From the NCBI GenBank assembly GCA_002310055.1, contig DBXS01000033.1, positions 1-10,099 of the forward strand: DNA of 10,099 nt, read 5' to 3'. The DNA comes from Clostridiales bacterium UBA1206. Lineage in GTDB: Bacteria > Bacillota > Clostridia > Oscillospirales > CAG-382. This document shows positions 1 to 6,322 of the stretch, piece after piece. Made by a program: the position numbers and the translations under genes. The notes below the pieces were generated by a model, which was not told the origin of the DNA, ran no database searches, and worked only from the letters and a program-made list of their open reading frames with translations. The first letter of the stretch is position 1; each line of letters starts with the position of its first letter.

Positions 1-413
1 AGCTCGTTGCCCTGCCGGTCAATTACATATACGCCGGTATCGGTAGTCACGAGTATCGCGCTCAGATCGCCGTAAGGCGAAATATCCTCGACGCCGCACA
101 ACGATTCAGCGGTCACAAAGACCGCGTTGCCTTCGACTACAACGGCATATTCTTTTGTTTCGTCATCGATGACGGAAATGCCGAGTAAAACAGAAGCAGA
201 TTCTTCCTCTTCCGCTTCGCTTTCAGCAGCCGGAACGCTGAGCTCATGTGAAGGCGTCTCCGAAGATATCGTCTGCGTATCGGAAACGCTCGAAGTCTCT
301 GGAACCTCAACGCTCGAATGGGATCCCATACCGGTGTCGGCGCCGCATGAAGTCAGCGCCCCGGCAACCAACGCCAAAACCATTAATACCAAAATAAAAC
401 TCTTGTTTCTCAT
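1..413 (-). CDS. Predicted lipoprotein, N-terminal part (runs off the left edge)
   Basis: The start is the ATG at 413-411, preceded by a very strong ribosome binding site (AAGGAGGAG, about 419-427). About 137 residues are visible. They open with a lipoprotein signal peptide: MRNK, a hydrophobic stretch at about residues 5-20, and lipobox LTSC with the lipidated Cys at 23. The protein is therefore probably anchored on the outer face of the membrane. Residues about 24-75 form a Ser/Thr/Glu-rich flexible linker. A folded domain then begins with short beta-like stretches (for example YAVVVEGNAVFV, and TDTGVYVIDRQGNEL at the cut end). The last stretch resembles one blade of a beta-propeller, but that is only an impression. 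No function can be assigned. The gene is divergent from the SRP RNA and has its own promoter at 495-523. The C-terminus lies outside the window. Confidence 0.85.
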   Translation of the reverse strand, partial: MRNKSFILVLMVLALVAGALTSCGADTGMGSHSSVEVPETSSVSDTQTISSETPSHELSVPAAESEAEEEESASVLLGISVIDDETKEYAVVVEGNAVFVTAESLCGVEDISPYGDLSAILVTTDTGVYVIDRQGNE

Positions 414-457
414 TATTACTCCTCCTTATTCTTGGATCGGTTGTTTTTTTGTAAGAA

Positions 458-495
458 GGTAATGCGGCAACCGTATGCATTACCGATAATGCATA
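458..495. repeat. Overlapping dyads at the transcription start: candidate operator or leader hairpin
   Basis: Two inverted repeats share one arm. The first has arms of 9 bp (474-482 and 487-495) around a 4-base centre, CCGA; its core arm is ATGCATTA. The second has 8-bp arms, GGTAATGC at 458-465 and GCATTACC at 477-484. They cannot form together, because 477-482 belongs to both. The first lies directly downstream of the minus-strand -10 box and spans the predicted start of transcription, a typical place for a repressor site. The second would form within the transcript leader. The symmetry is seen directly; a regulatory role is inferred. Confidence 0.5.
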
Positions 496-523
496 TTATA
501 CCACGTTTTACCCTCTTATGCAA
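495..523 (-). promoter_or_regulatory. Sigma-A type promoter of the leftward lipoprotein gene
   Basis: Read on the minus strand, the -35 box is TTGCAT (523-518) and the -10 box is TATAAT (500-495), with 17 bp between them. The predicted transcription start is near 488, giving a leader of roughly 75 nt before the ATG at 413. A dyad (474-495) begins at the edge of the -10 box and covers the predicted start point. Confidence 0.75.
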
Positions 524-575
524 TACCATACCAGTCCATTTTTTGCCGCGCCGTTATATTATTTATATTTTGGTA

Positions 576-604
576 TTGAAAACCTTGCGCGTTTGTGATA
601 TAAT
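576..604 (+). promoter_or_regulatory. Sigma-A type promoter of the SRP RNA gene
   Basis: A -35 box TTGAAA (576-581) and a consensus -10 box TATAAT (599-604) are separated by 17 bp. The predicted start, about 7 nt after the -10 box, falls at 611-612. This is exactly where the 5' arm of the long closing helix of the SRP RNA begins, so promoter and RNA boundary support each other. No other promoter was found before dnaX, so this one may also supply dnaX-ybaB-recR by readthrough. Confidence 0.85.
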
Positions 605-610
605 GCGTGG

Positions 611-916
611 TGCTGAAATACGTAATACGGTCATGCTTGCCGGGGAGTCAGCGGTGCCCTGTTACCTGCAATCCGCTGCAGCAGGGGTCAAATGCCGGCA
701 GAGGTCGGCAACCGTGCAGCTGCGTACGGCGGAAGCCGTTGAAGGATGGGTCTTGTGCGATCTGCTCTTGTGAATCATGTCAGGTGAGGGATCAAGCAGC
801 ATTAAGCAAGCAGGCGGATGTGCCGCAAGAGCGCCTGTCCCGAGGCGGAAACCGTATTCCCGTGTGTGTTTGCCGCACAATGCCGGAATGTATGGCCGTA
901 TTATGTATTTCAGCCG
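611..916 (+). ncRNA. ffs: Signal recognition particle RNA, large bacterial type with Alu domain
   Basis: This is the RNA scaffold of the signal recognition particle, which with the Ffh protein targets nascent membrane and secreted proteins to the translocon. The decisive mark is the Ffh-binding hairpin at 779-800: GTCAGG, a TGA/TCA stem (785-787 with 792-794) closed by GNRA-type loop GGGA (788-791), then AGCAGC, followed by ATTAAGCAAG. The Alu domain lies at about 640-710; its segment GGTGCCCTGTTACCTGCAA and the following CCGCT match the conserved Firmicutes Alu core. A closing helix pairs 612-643 with 883-914, 32 positions with two mismatches and three G-U pairs, starting at the predicted transcription start. 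The RNA is about 300 nt, longer than the roughly 270-nt mature B. subtilis RNA, so processing of the ends is possible. A short CGTTTTAT follows the helix and may end transcription. It lies just before dnaX, as in Bacillus and many clostridia. Confidence 0.93.
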
Positions 917-946
917 TTTTATAAAAAAAGAAGGGAGTCGGTAAAG

Positions 947-2524
947 ATGTATAAAGCGCTGTACCGCAAATACCGTCCGCAGACGTTTTCGGACGTCATA
1001 GGCCAGGACCACGTGCGCACCGTGCTCAAGCGCCAGTGCGAGACCGGGCGTATTTCCCACGCCTACCTGTTCTGCGGCACCCGCGGCACCGGCAAGACGA
1101 CTTCGGCAAAGATACTCGCCAAGGCCGTGAACTGTCTCGATCCGCAAAACGGCGAACCCTGCGGAAAATGCTCCGCCTGCCTTTCCATAGAAAACGGCAC
1201 CGCCACGGACGTGCTGGAACTCGACGCCGCCTCCAACAACAAGGTCGACGATATCCGTTCCATATGCGACGAGCTCATTTATCCGCCCGCCTCGCTCAAG
1301 CGTCGCGTGTATATAATCGACGAAGTCCATATGCTCACCGCCAGCGCTTACAACGCGCTGCTCAAGACGCTCGAGGAGCCGCCCGAACACGTGGTGTTCG
1401 TGCTCGCCACGACCGAACTCAACAAGATACCGCCCACCATACTTTCGCGCTGCCAGCGCTTTGAATTCAGGCGCGTCCCCGCGCGCGACATCGCCGAGCG
1501 GCTTATGTACGTGAGCAAGCGCGAAAACCTTATGCTCGATTTCGAAGCCGCAATGCTCATTTCGCGGCTCGCAGACGGATCCGTGCGCGACGGGCTTTCG
1601 CTGCTCGAATCGTGCGTGGAGGCGGCGAACGGCGGCGTAATAGATAAAGGAATCGTGGCGTCTCAGCTGGGGCTCGCCGAAGACCGCACCATGGTCAAGC
1701 TCTTCAAAGCGGTCGCTTCCCGCGATATACTCGCTTGCCTCTCGCTGCTCGACGAATACTACGCTTCCGCCAAATCGCTCACCGTGCTGCTCGACGATAT
1801 GCTCGCCGCCGTGCGCGATATGCTTTACGTCAAGCAGGGCGGCAAAGCCGAAGGGCTTATGTCCAATTCCGACGCGGCGGAAATCAAAGAACTCGCGTCG
1901 TCGTTCGAAAACGACCGGCTCGCCTACTTCGCCTCGGTCGCCGAAGAAGCGCGCAACCGTCTCGTCGGCTACGCGATGAACAAGCGGCTCATAACCGAGC
2001 TCGCGCTCGTAAAACTGTGCGACGCGCGTTTTTCGGATTCGCCTCAGGCGCTCGCCGCCCGCGTCACCGCGCTCGAAAAAGCGCTCGCGTCGGGCGTCGT
2101 GCCTCAGAGCGTAAAGCCGGCCCCCGCCCCGGCGCCCGCGCCGGCAAAGCCCGCTCCGCAGGAAACGCCGCATAAAAAGGAATCCGCCGAAAAGTCGCCC
2201 GAAACGCCCCCCGCTCGCGCTGCCGAGCCCGAAGAAAAACCGTTCGAATTCGTTTCGGAACTCTGCGAGCATCTTTCCAACCGTTCCGATATACGCAAGC
2301 TTATCGAATCTTCAGAACTCGGCGTGCAGGGCGGCCTGCTCATAATACACAGCAACAATCCGTTCGCGCAATCCATACTTTCGGACGTCGCGAACGCCGA
2401 ACAGATAGGAGCGGCGGCACGTGCCGCCACCGGCCGCGACTACGCGGTCACCGTCACCGGCCCGCGCGTCCGCGAAAGCGCGCCGAGCTTAGTCAACGAA
2501 TTGCAGGAGGAATTGAAAAAATGA
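947..2524 (+). CDS. dnaX: DNA polymerase III clamp-loader subunit tau/gamma (DnaX)
   Basis: This 525-residue protein is the ATPase of the clamp loader, which opens the sliding clamp and places it on primed DNA at the fork. The start is the ATG at 947, with GGGAG about 8 nt upstream; it gives the family's usual beginning, MYKALYRKYRPQTFSDVIGQ. An in-frame upstream extension to 818 lies inside the SRP RNA and is rejected. Visible motifs: Walker A GTRGTGKT (44-51), zinc ligands C63, C72, C75 and C78, Walker B IIDEVH (123-128), sensor 1 ATTE (154-157) and the SRC arginine finger (167-169). A Pro/Ala then Glu/Lys-rich linker at about 388-432 precedes a C-terminal domain that ends in a Glu/Lys-rich tail. 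I see no convincing programmed frameshift site. The stop overlaps the ybaB start (ATGA), which suggests translational coupling. Expression is probably shared with the upstream SRP RNA promoter. Confidence 0.97.
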   Translation: MYKALYRKYRPQTFSDVIGQDHVRTVLKRQCETGRISHAYLFCGTRGTGKTTSAKILAKAVNCLDPQNGEPCGKCSACLSIENGTATDVLELDAASNNKVDDIRSICDELIYPPASLKRRVYIIDEVHMLTASAYNALLKTLEEPPEHVVFVLATTELNKIPPTILSRCQRFEFRRVPARDIAERLMYVSKRENLMLDFEAAMLISRLADGSVRDGLSLLESCVEAANGGVIDKGIVASQLGLAEDRTMVKLFKAVASRDILACLSLLDEYYASAKSLTVLLDDMLAAVRDMLYVKQGGKAEGLMSNSDAAEIKELASSFENDRLAYFASVAEEARNRLVGYAMNKRLITELALVKLCDARFSDSPQALAARVTALEKALASGVVPQSVKPAPAPAPAPAKPAPQETPHKKESAEKSPETPPARAAEPEEKPFEFVSELCEHLSNRSDIRKLIESSELGVQGGLLIIHSNNPFAQSILSDVANAEQIGAAARAATGRDYAVTVTGPRVRESAPSLVNELQEELKK

Positions 2525-2868
2525 AAGTAAGACTTCCCAAAGGTGTGGGCGGCGGCCCTCAGGATATGAACGCGATGATAAAACAGGCGCAGAAGATGCA
2601 GCAGGAAATGGAAGAGACCCGCGCCGAGCTCGACACCCGCGAATACACCGTTCAGGCGGGCGGCGGCATGGTCACCGTGTGCATAATGGGCAATAACGAG
2701 ATCAAGTCCATAACCATCGATCCGCAGATCGTCGATCCCGACGACGTCGAAACGCTGCAGGATATAGTCACCGCCGGCGTCAACGAGGCGCTCAAGACGG
2801 TCGAATCCGCAAACGCCGAAGCCATGGCCAAAGTTACCGGCGCCGCAGGTATGCCGGGCCTGTTCTGA
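2521..2868 (+). CDS. ybaB: YbaB/EbfC family nucleoid-associated DNA-binding protein
   Basis: This 115-residue protein belongs to the small YbaB/EbfC family, dimeric nucleoid-associated proteins that bind DNA and are almost always encoded between dnaX and recR. The start ATG overlaps the dnaX stop in ATGA, with AGGAGG 9-14 nt upstream inside dnaX. The N-terminus is Gly-rich, followed by the amphipathic helix with Met/Gln residues typical of the family (DMNAMIKQAQKMQQEMEE), a central beta region containing the conserved GGGMVTV stretch, and a C-terminal helix (VNEALKTVESANAEAM). It ends in a Met/Gly/Pro tail (GMPGLF), also typical. Length matches the family's usual 100-115 residues. Its exact role in the cell is not settled for the family; the tight spacing implies co-expression with the clamp loader and RecR. 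Confidence 0.96.
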   Translation: MKVRLPKGVGGGPQDMNAMIKQAQKMQQEMEETRAELDTREYTVQAGGGMVTVCIMGNNEIKSITIDPQIVDPDDVETLQDIVTAGVNEALKTVESANAEAMAKVTGAAGMPGLF

Positions 2869-2872
2869 TATT

Positions 2873-3460
2873 ATGACGCCCTCGCTCGAAAAACTCGCTT
2901 CAAAACTCAATTCGCTGCCGGGCATAGGCAGAAAATCCGCCATGCGGCTGGCGTACCATATCGTTTCCATGGAACAGCCCGCGGTGGACGACTTGGTCAA
3001 AGCGATATCCGAAGCCAAAAAGTCGCTCCGCCTCTGCCCCGTGTGCCAGAATTTCTGCGAATCCGAAACTTGCCGCATATGCTCTTCGCCCGAACGCGAC
3101 AAGTCCGTCATCTGCGTGGTCGAAGACCCGCGCTCGGCGAGCGCCATAGAAGAGCTGCACGAATTCAAAGGCGTGTACCACGTGCTGCACGGCGTCATAT
3201 CGCCCATGGACGGCATAACGCCCGAGCATCTCAAGATCAAGGAGCTGCTCGCCCGCATAGACGGCGGCGTAAAGGAAGTCATCGTCGCCACCAACCCCAG
3301 CGTCGAAGGCGAAGCCACCGGGCTGTATATCGCCCGCCTCATGAAGCCGTTCGGCGTAAAGGTCACCAGGCTGGCGTACGGGCTTCCCGTGGGCGCTACG
3401 CTCGAATACGCCGACAGCGTAACGCTTTCCAAAGCGTTCGAAGGCAGGACCGAGGTCTGA
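2873..3460 (+). CDS. recR: Recombination mediator protein RecR
   Basis: At 195 residues this is a standard-length RecR (about 198). RecR works with RecO, and RecF in the gap-repair pathway, to load RecA onto single-stranded DNA coated with SSB. Domains run in the expected order: an N-terminal helix-hairpin-helix (SLPGIGRKSAMRLAYHIV, residues 14-31), a four-Cys zinc finger with C55, C58, C67 and C70, and a Toprim domain with VVEDPRS (82-88) and ATNPSVEGEATGLYIARL (139-156). The protein ends with the conserved LAYGLPVGATLEYAD stretch. The ATG is only 4 nt after the ybaB stop and has no clear Shine-Dalgarno sequence, so translation probably depends on ribosomes finishing ybaB. It is the last gene of the operon, followed by a strong terminator. 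Confidence 0.97.
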   Translation: MTPSLEKLASKLNSLPGIGRKSAMRLAYHIVSMEQPAVDDLVKAISEAKKSLRLCPVCQNFCESETCRICSSPERDKSVICVVEDPRSASAIEELHEFKGVYHVLHGVISPMDGITPEHLKIKELLARIDGGVKEVIVATNPSVEGEATGLYIARLMKPFGVKVTRLAYGLPVGATLEYADSVTLSKAFEGRTEV

Positions 3461-3477
3461 AAAACAAAACTGAAAAA

Positions 3478-3512
3478 GCCGCCTCATACTCCGGTATGAG
3501 GCGGTTTATGTT
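3478..3512. terminator. Two-way intrinsic terminator between recR and the cyclophilin gene
   Basis: A perfect 11-bp stem (CCGCCTCATAC at 3479-3489, GTATGAGGCGG at 3494-3504) closes on loop TCCG. On the plus strand it is followed by TTTATGTTTTAT. On the minus strand the stem is followed by CTTTTTCAGTTTTGTTTT, a better U-tract. It lies between two convergent genes and probably serves both. Confidence 0.9.
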
Positions 3513-3523
3513 TTATCGTTATA

Positions 3524-4240
3524 TCAGTATTCGGGCAATTTTTCGGGCTCGGGGTAGTCGACTCCTTTGGTGTCGACAACGACCTTTTCTATGGTCAGGT
3601 TTTCCGTAAGCTTGCCGGATTTGGTGTTGTAATAGGGTATCTTTTCTATCTCGCGGCAGACTTCCATACCTTCTATGACTTTGCCGAACGCGGCGTAGCT
3701 GCCGTCGAGCCAGTCGGCGTTCCCTAACATAATGAAGAACTGACTGCCCGCGCTGTCATACGGCGTGGCGCGCGCCATCGAAAGCACGCCGGGAGTGTGC
3801 TTTAAGTTGTTTTCGAACCCGTTGGCGGTAAATTCGCCTTTGATGCAGTAGCCGGGACCGCCGGTGCCGTTGCCTCTGGGGTCGCCGCCCTGAAGCATAA
3901 ATCCGGGCAGCATGCGGTGGATGGTGTTGTTATCGTAAAAACCGTTTTTGATGAGATATATGAAGTTGTATACGGTCTGGGGAGCGATATCGGGGTAAAG
4001 CTCGGCGACGACTACGCTGTAGTCTTTTATTTTAATGGCGACGACGGGGTTTGAAGTTTCGTAATGTTTCATTTCCGTTTCATTTCCTTCCGCGCTGAAA
4101 TCTATGCAGCTTTCTTCGGCGGAACTTTCGGGCCCGCTTTCGGGTCCGCCGGAACTCGCTTCTTCCTGCGGTTCGGAGCAGGCGCAAAGTATGGCGCACA
4201 GAAGCAGAGCGAGCGCCAGACATAATGCGATCTTTTTCAT
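3524..4240 (-). CDS. Lipoprotein cyclophilin-type peptidyl-prolyl cis-trans isomerase
   Basis: This 238-residue protein should catalyse cis-trans isomerisation of prolyl bonds, helping proteins fold outside the membrane. The start is the ATG at 4240, with AAGGAAG placed 8 nt upstream; a longer in-frame start at 4276 would spoil the signal peptide and lies upstream of the predicted transcription start. Residues 1-21 form a lipoprotein signal with lipobox LCAC (Cys21). A Ser/Gly/Glu linker runs to about residue 55. The cyclophilin domain covers about 65-225: HRMLPGFMLQGGDP (108-121) carries the catalytic Arg109, Phe114, Met115 and Gln117; GSQFFIML (165-172) and WLDGSYAAFGKV (177-188) follow. 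The active-site His of human cyclophilin A (H126) is Tyr182 here, as in many bacterial members. The family level is certain; targets are unknown. It has its own promoter (4264-4292). Confidence 0.95.
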   Translation of the reverse strand: MKKIALCLALALLLCAILCACSEPQEEASSGGPESGPESSAEESCIDFSAEGNETEMKHYETSNPVVAIKIKDYSVVVAELYPDIAPQTVYNFIYLIKNGFYDNNTIHRMLPGFMLQGGDPRGNGTGGPGYCIKGEFTANGFENNLKHTPGVLSMARATPYDSAGSQFFIMLGNADWLDGSYAAFGKVIEGMEVCREIEKIPYYNTKSGKLTENLTIEKVVVDTKGVDYPEPEKLPEY

Positions 4241-4263
4241 AGTCCATTCTTCCTTTCGCGGAT

Positions 4264-4292
4264 ATTTTACCATCAAAAAAGCGGCGTGTCAA
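4264..4292 (-). promoter_or_regulatory. Sigma-A type promoter of the cyclophilin gene
   Basis: On the minus strand, a consensus -35 box TTGACA (4292-4287) and a -10 box TAAAAT (4269-4264) are 17 bp apart. Transcription should start near 4257, leaving a very short leader that is little more than the ribosome binding site. This also supports the ATG at 4240 over the in-frame start at 4276, which lies upstream of the predicted start of the transcript. Confidence 0.85.
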
Positions 4293-4313
4293 TAAATTTT
4301 TATTCAAAACCTA

Positions 4314-4342
4314 TTTACATTTAGAAAAAAATGTGGTAAGAT
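4314..4342 (+). promoter_or_regulatory. Promoter of the zinc-ribbon membrane protein gene (extended -10)
   Basis: A -35 box TTTACA (4314-4319) and a -10 box TAAGAT (4337-4342) are separated by 17 bp. The -10 is preceded by TGG, making an extended -10 element that can offset the weaker boxes. Predicted start near 4349; the ribosome binding site AGGAGG is at 4359-4364. Only about 21 bp separate its -35 box from that of the divergent cyclophilin promoter, so the two polymerases may interfere with each other. Confidence 0.7.
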
Positions 4343-4371
4343 ATAGGCAACTTAAATTAGGAGGTTATATT

Positions 4372-4884
4372 ATGTTCTGTCCGAAATGCGGCACTCAGTT
4401 ACCCGATAACGCTGAATTCTGCGCGAGCTGCGGAGCCAAACTCGGCGCTGCCGCCGCCCCCAAAGAGGAATTCAAGCACCTTACTTACCGCGAAAAGATC
4501 GTTTTCATTCTTGCGAGCGTCCTTGCTCTGTTCGTATTCCTTTCCACCATCGACGCAGGCCTCAGCATGAACCTGCTCGCTGTCGAAGCTTTTAAGGTCC
4601 ACGCTCTGTTCGGCGTAGCCAAGATCTTCCTTATGCTCGCTCTCGGCGTTTACGCTTTCTACGCCGTCTCCTGCATAATCGATATGGGCATTCCTTCCGC
4701 CGTCAAGAAGATTGTTATGCTCGTCTATCTCGGCATTTACTGCCTCGGCCAGCTGTTCGTAATGATCGGCGCTATCGCCACCAGAGGCGTTACGCTCGGC
4801 GCCGCATGGTACATCATGCTCGGCGTGTTCGCGCTGACCGTAGTCCTGTTCTTCATCCCCAAGCTCATAAAGGACAAGAAATAA
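4372..4884 (+). CDS. Small zinc-ribbon membrane protein of unknown function
   Basis: This 170-residue protein starts at the ATG at 4372, with a perfect AGGAGG 7 nt upstream; an earlier in-frame ATG at 4333 lies within the promoter and is rejected. The N-terminus is a short zinc-ribbon with two CxxC pairs (C3/C6 and C17/C20), of the kind found at the start of many Firmicutes membrane proteins. An Ala-rich link follows, then four predicted membrane segments at about 43-61, 79-103, 113-137 and 144-163, and a Lys-rich tail (KLIKDKK). With four segments the zinc-ribbon and tail fall on the same side, probably the cytoplasm. No catalytic motif is visible. The codon choice differs from its neighbours: by hand count Ile uses ATC 8, ATT 4 and ATA 2 times, whereas ATA predominates in dnaX, which suggests strong expression. 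It is a single-gene unit with its own promoter and terminator. Confidence 0.9.
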   Translation: MFCPKCGTQLPDNAEFCASCGAKLGAAAAPKEEFKHLTYREKIVFILASVLALFVFLSTIDAGLSMNLLAVEAFKVHALFGVAKIFLMLALGVYAFYAVSCIIDMGIPSAVKKIVMLVYLGIYCLGQLFVMIGAIATRGVTLGAAWYIMLGVFALTVVLFFIPKLIKDKK

Positions 4885-4900
4885 TACTTACGCGATATAA

Positions 4901-4930
4901 AAAGGCGTTCCGTCAGGGAACGCCTTTTTT
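4901..4930. terminator. Two-way intrinsic terminator between two convergent genes
   Basis: An 11-bp stem (AAAGGCGTTCC at 4901-4911, GGAACGCCTTT at 4917-4927) closes on loop GTCAG. The plus strand ends in a run of six T. On the minus strand the same stem is followed by TTTTTATATC, so it can also stop transcription of the antiporter gene, whose stop codon is just 10 nt away. Confidence 0.92.
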
Positions 4931-4939
4931 GCGTCTGTT

Positions 4940-6226
4940 TTACTTTTGATTCGGCCTTATCTCGGTCTTCACCTTGTTTCTGACCGATTCGGGCTTGGGC
5001 GATATCTCGCCCGCTTTAAGAAGAGCCATCTTGGTCAGCGCGGGGCCGACTATTTCGTAAACGAGCACCGAAAACAGCACTACGTTGCGTATCAGCGAAC
5101 CGCTGCCGGGCAGGTTCTGCGCGGTTATCGTCATGCCCAGCGCCACGCCCGCCTGCGGAAGAAGCGTTATCCCCAGGTATTTGCGCACCGTCGGTTCGCA
5201 TTTCATGAAGTTGCACGAAATATCCGCGCCCAGGTATTTGCCGAGCGACCGCGCGAGTATATACACAACGCCCACGCCTACGACCGCGAGCTGCGCTATC
5301 ACGTCGAGCTCCAGCTCAGCGCCGCTTATCACGAAGAACAGCACAAACAGCGGGGAAGTCCATTTGTCGCAGCGTTCCATGAGCTCTTCCGAAAAATCGC
5401 ATATGTTGCAGAACACCGTGCCGAGCATCATACACGAAAGCAGCGGCGAAAACGATATCCTGAACCCGCCGAGATCGAATTTCAGGAGCGATATGCCCAC
5501 GGTAAGTATGACGAACGTTATCGATATTGCAAGTCGCTTCGAATTCGAATGGAACAGCCGCTCCGCATACGAAAACGCAAACCCCAGCGCCGCGCCCAGA
5601 AGCAGCGAAAGCGCAATTTCGGTTATCGGCTCGAGTATCATCGAAGCGGCGCTCACCACGCCGGAAGTCATCGATTCGGCTATGCCGTACGATACCGCGA
5701 ATATCACCAGCCCCACCGCGTCGTCAAGCGCGACTACCGGCAAAAGCATGCCGGTCAGCGGGCCCTGCGCCTTATACTGCCGCACGACCATCAGAGTCGC
5801 CGCCGGGGCTGTCGCCGCGGCTATGGCGCCTAACGTTATCGCGGCTTCGAGCGTGAGCGTTTCGGGAATGGCAAAATGCAGCGCCACCAGTGCGATATCC
5901 ACCAGCGCCGTGGCGGCGACCGACTGGAACACGGCGACCACGATCGCCTGTTTTCCTATGGCGCGCAGCTGCTTCAAGCGGAATTCGTTGCCCATGGCGA
6001 AAGCTATGAACCCGAGCGCGACGTTGGATATCACGTCGAGCTGTTTTACGTTTTCAAACGATATGAATCCGAGCCCGTTCACGCCCAAAAGTCCCAGGCA
6101 GAACGGCCCTACGAGCACGCCGGCTATAAGATACGCGGTGACGTCGGGCAGGCCTATGAGCTTGGTGAGTCTCGATACCAGAAGCCCCGCCAGCAGCGCG
6201 ACCGCGACCGAAAGCAATATTTCCAT
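4940..6226 (-). CDS. CPA2-type cation/proton antiporter (Na_H_Exchanger family)
   Basis: A 428-residue, highly hydrophobic protein with about 12 membrane segments, matching monovalent cation:proton antiporters of the CPA2 group, which exchange Na+ or K+ for H+ across the cytoplasmic membrane. The start is the ATG at 6226 with GGAG 9 nt upstream; it begins MEILLSVAVALLAG, the normal first helix. An in-frame upstream start at 6322 is rejected, since it lies within the -35 box. Visible family marks: GLPDVTAYLIAGVLVGP (25-41), GFIAFAMGNEF (72-82), the unwound-helix segment AAATAPAATLMVVRQ (136-150), and the ion-binding acidic pair D168-D169 in PVVALDDAVGL. A basic R326/K330 segment lies late, and VYEIVGPALTKMALLKAGEI (389-408) ends the core. 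The C-terminal tail is only about 20 residues, with no RCK/TrkA-N regulatory domain, unlike KefB/KefC. Ion preference cannot be read from sequence. Confidence 0.93.
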   Translation of the reverse strand: MEILLSVAVALLAGLLVSRLTKLIGLPDVTAYLIAGVLVGPFCLGLLGVNGLGFISFENVKQLDVISNVALGFIAFAMGNEFRLKQLRAIGKQAIVVAVFQSVAATALVDIALVALHFAIPETLTLEAAITLGAIAAATAPAATLMVVRQYKAQGPLTGMLLPVVALDDAVGLVIFAVSYGIAESMTSGVVSAASMILEPITEIALSLLLGAALGFAFSYAERLFHSNSKRLAISITFVILTVGISLLKFDLGGFRISFSPLLSCMMLGTVFCNICDFSEELMERCDKWTSPLFVLFFVISGAELELDVIAQLAVVGVGVVYILARSLGKYLGADISCNFMKCEPTVRKYLGITLLPQAGVALGMTITAQNLPGSGSLIRNVVLFSVLVYEIVGPALTKMALLKAGEISPKPESVRNKVKTEIRPNQK

Positions 6227-6293
6227 AATAAATATCTCCGTGAATAAAGCGCTTTTCCGCGATCTGCGGCGGTTTTGCGCCTTTGTTTCCCTT

Positions 6294-6322
6294 ATTATAT
6301 GCCCGCACGTTTGGCTTTGCAA
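6294..6322 (-). promoter_or_regulatory. Sigma-A type promoter of the antiporter gene
   Basis: On the minus strand, a -35 box TTGCAA (6322-6317) and a consensus -10 box TATAAT (6299-6294) are 17 bp apart. Predicted start near 6287, leaving a leader of about 60 nt. It is divergent from the promoter at 6399-6427; the 76 bp between the two -35 boxes hold nothing I recognise. Confidence 0.8.

Noticed and set aside
870..904. TTGCCG and TATTAT as a dnaX promoter
   Set aside because: The spacer would be 23 bp, too long, and both boxes lie in paired parts of the SRP RNA.
818..946. Upstream in-frame extension of dnaX
   Set aside because: It lies inside the SRP RNA, and the family's normal N-terminus begins at the ATG at 947, which has its own ribosome binding site.
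2116..2155. GC-rich repeat of Pro-Ala codons in dnaX as a possible DNA repeat element
   Set aside because: It encodes the Pro/Ala linker expected between DnaX domains; no repeat structure beyond the dipeptide.
2171..2182. AAAAAG in dnaX as a programmed frameshift site making a gamma form
   Set aside because: The context T AAA AAG would shift the P-site codon onto TAA, and the shifted frame has no prompt stop like that of E. coli dnaX.
662..2272. Minus-strand open frame of 536 codons across the SRP RNA and dnaX
   Set aside because: It lies opposite dnaX and a structured RNA, has an Arg/Gly/His-rich low-quality translation with no recognisable domain, and has no promoter or ribosome binding site fitting it.
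2440..3432. Minus-strand open frame of 330 codons opposite ybaB and recR
   Set aside because: Shadow of two certain genes; the translation shows no family resemblance and arises from codon bias.
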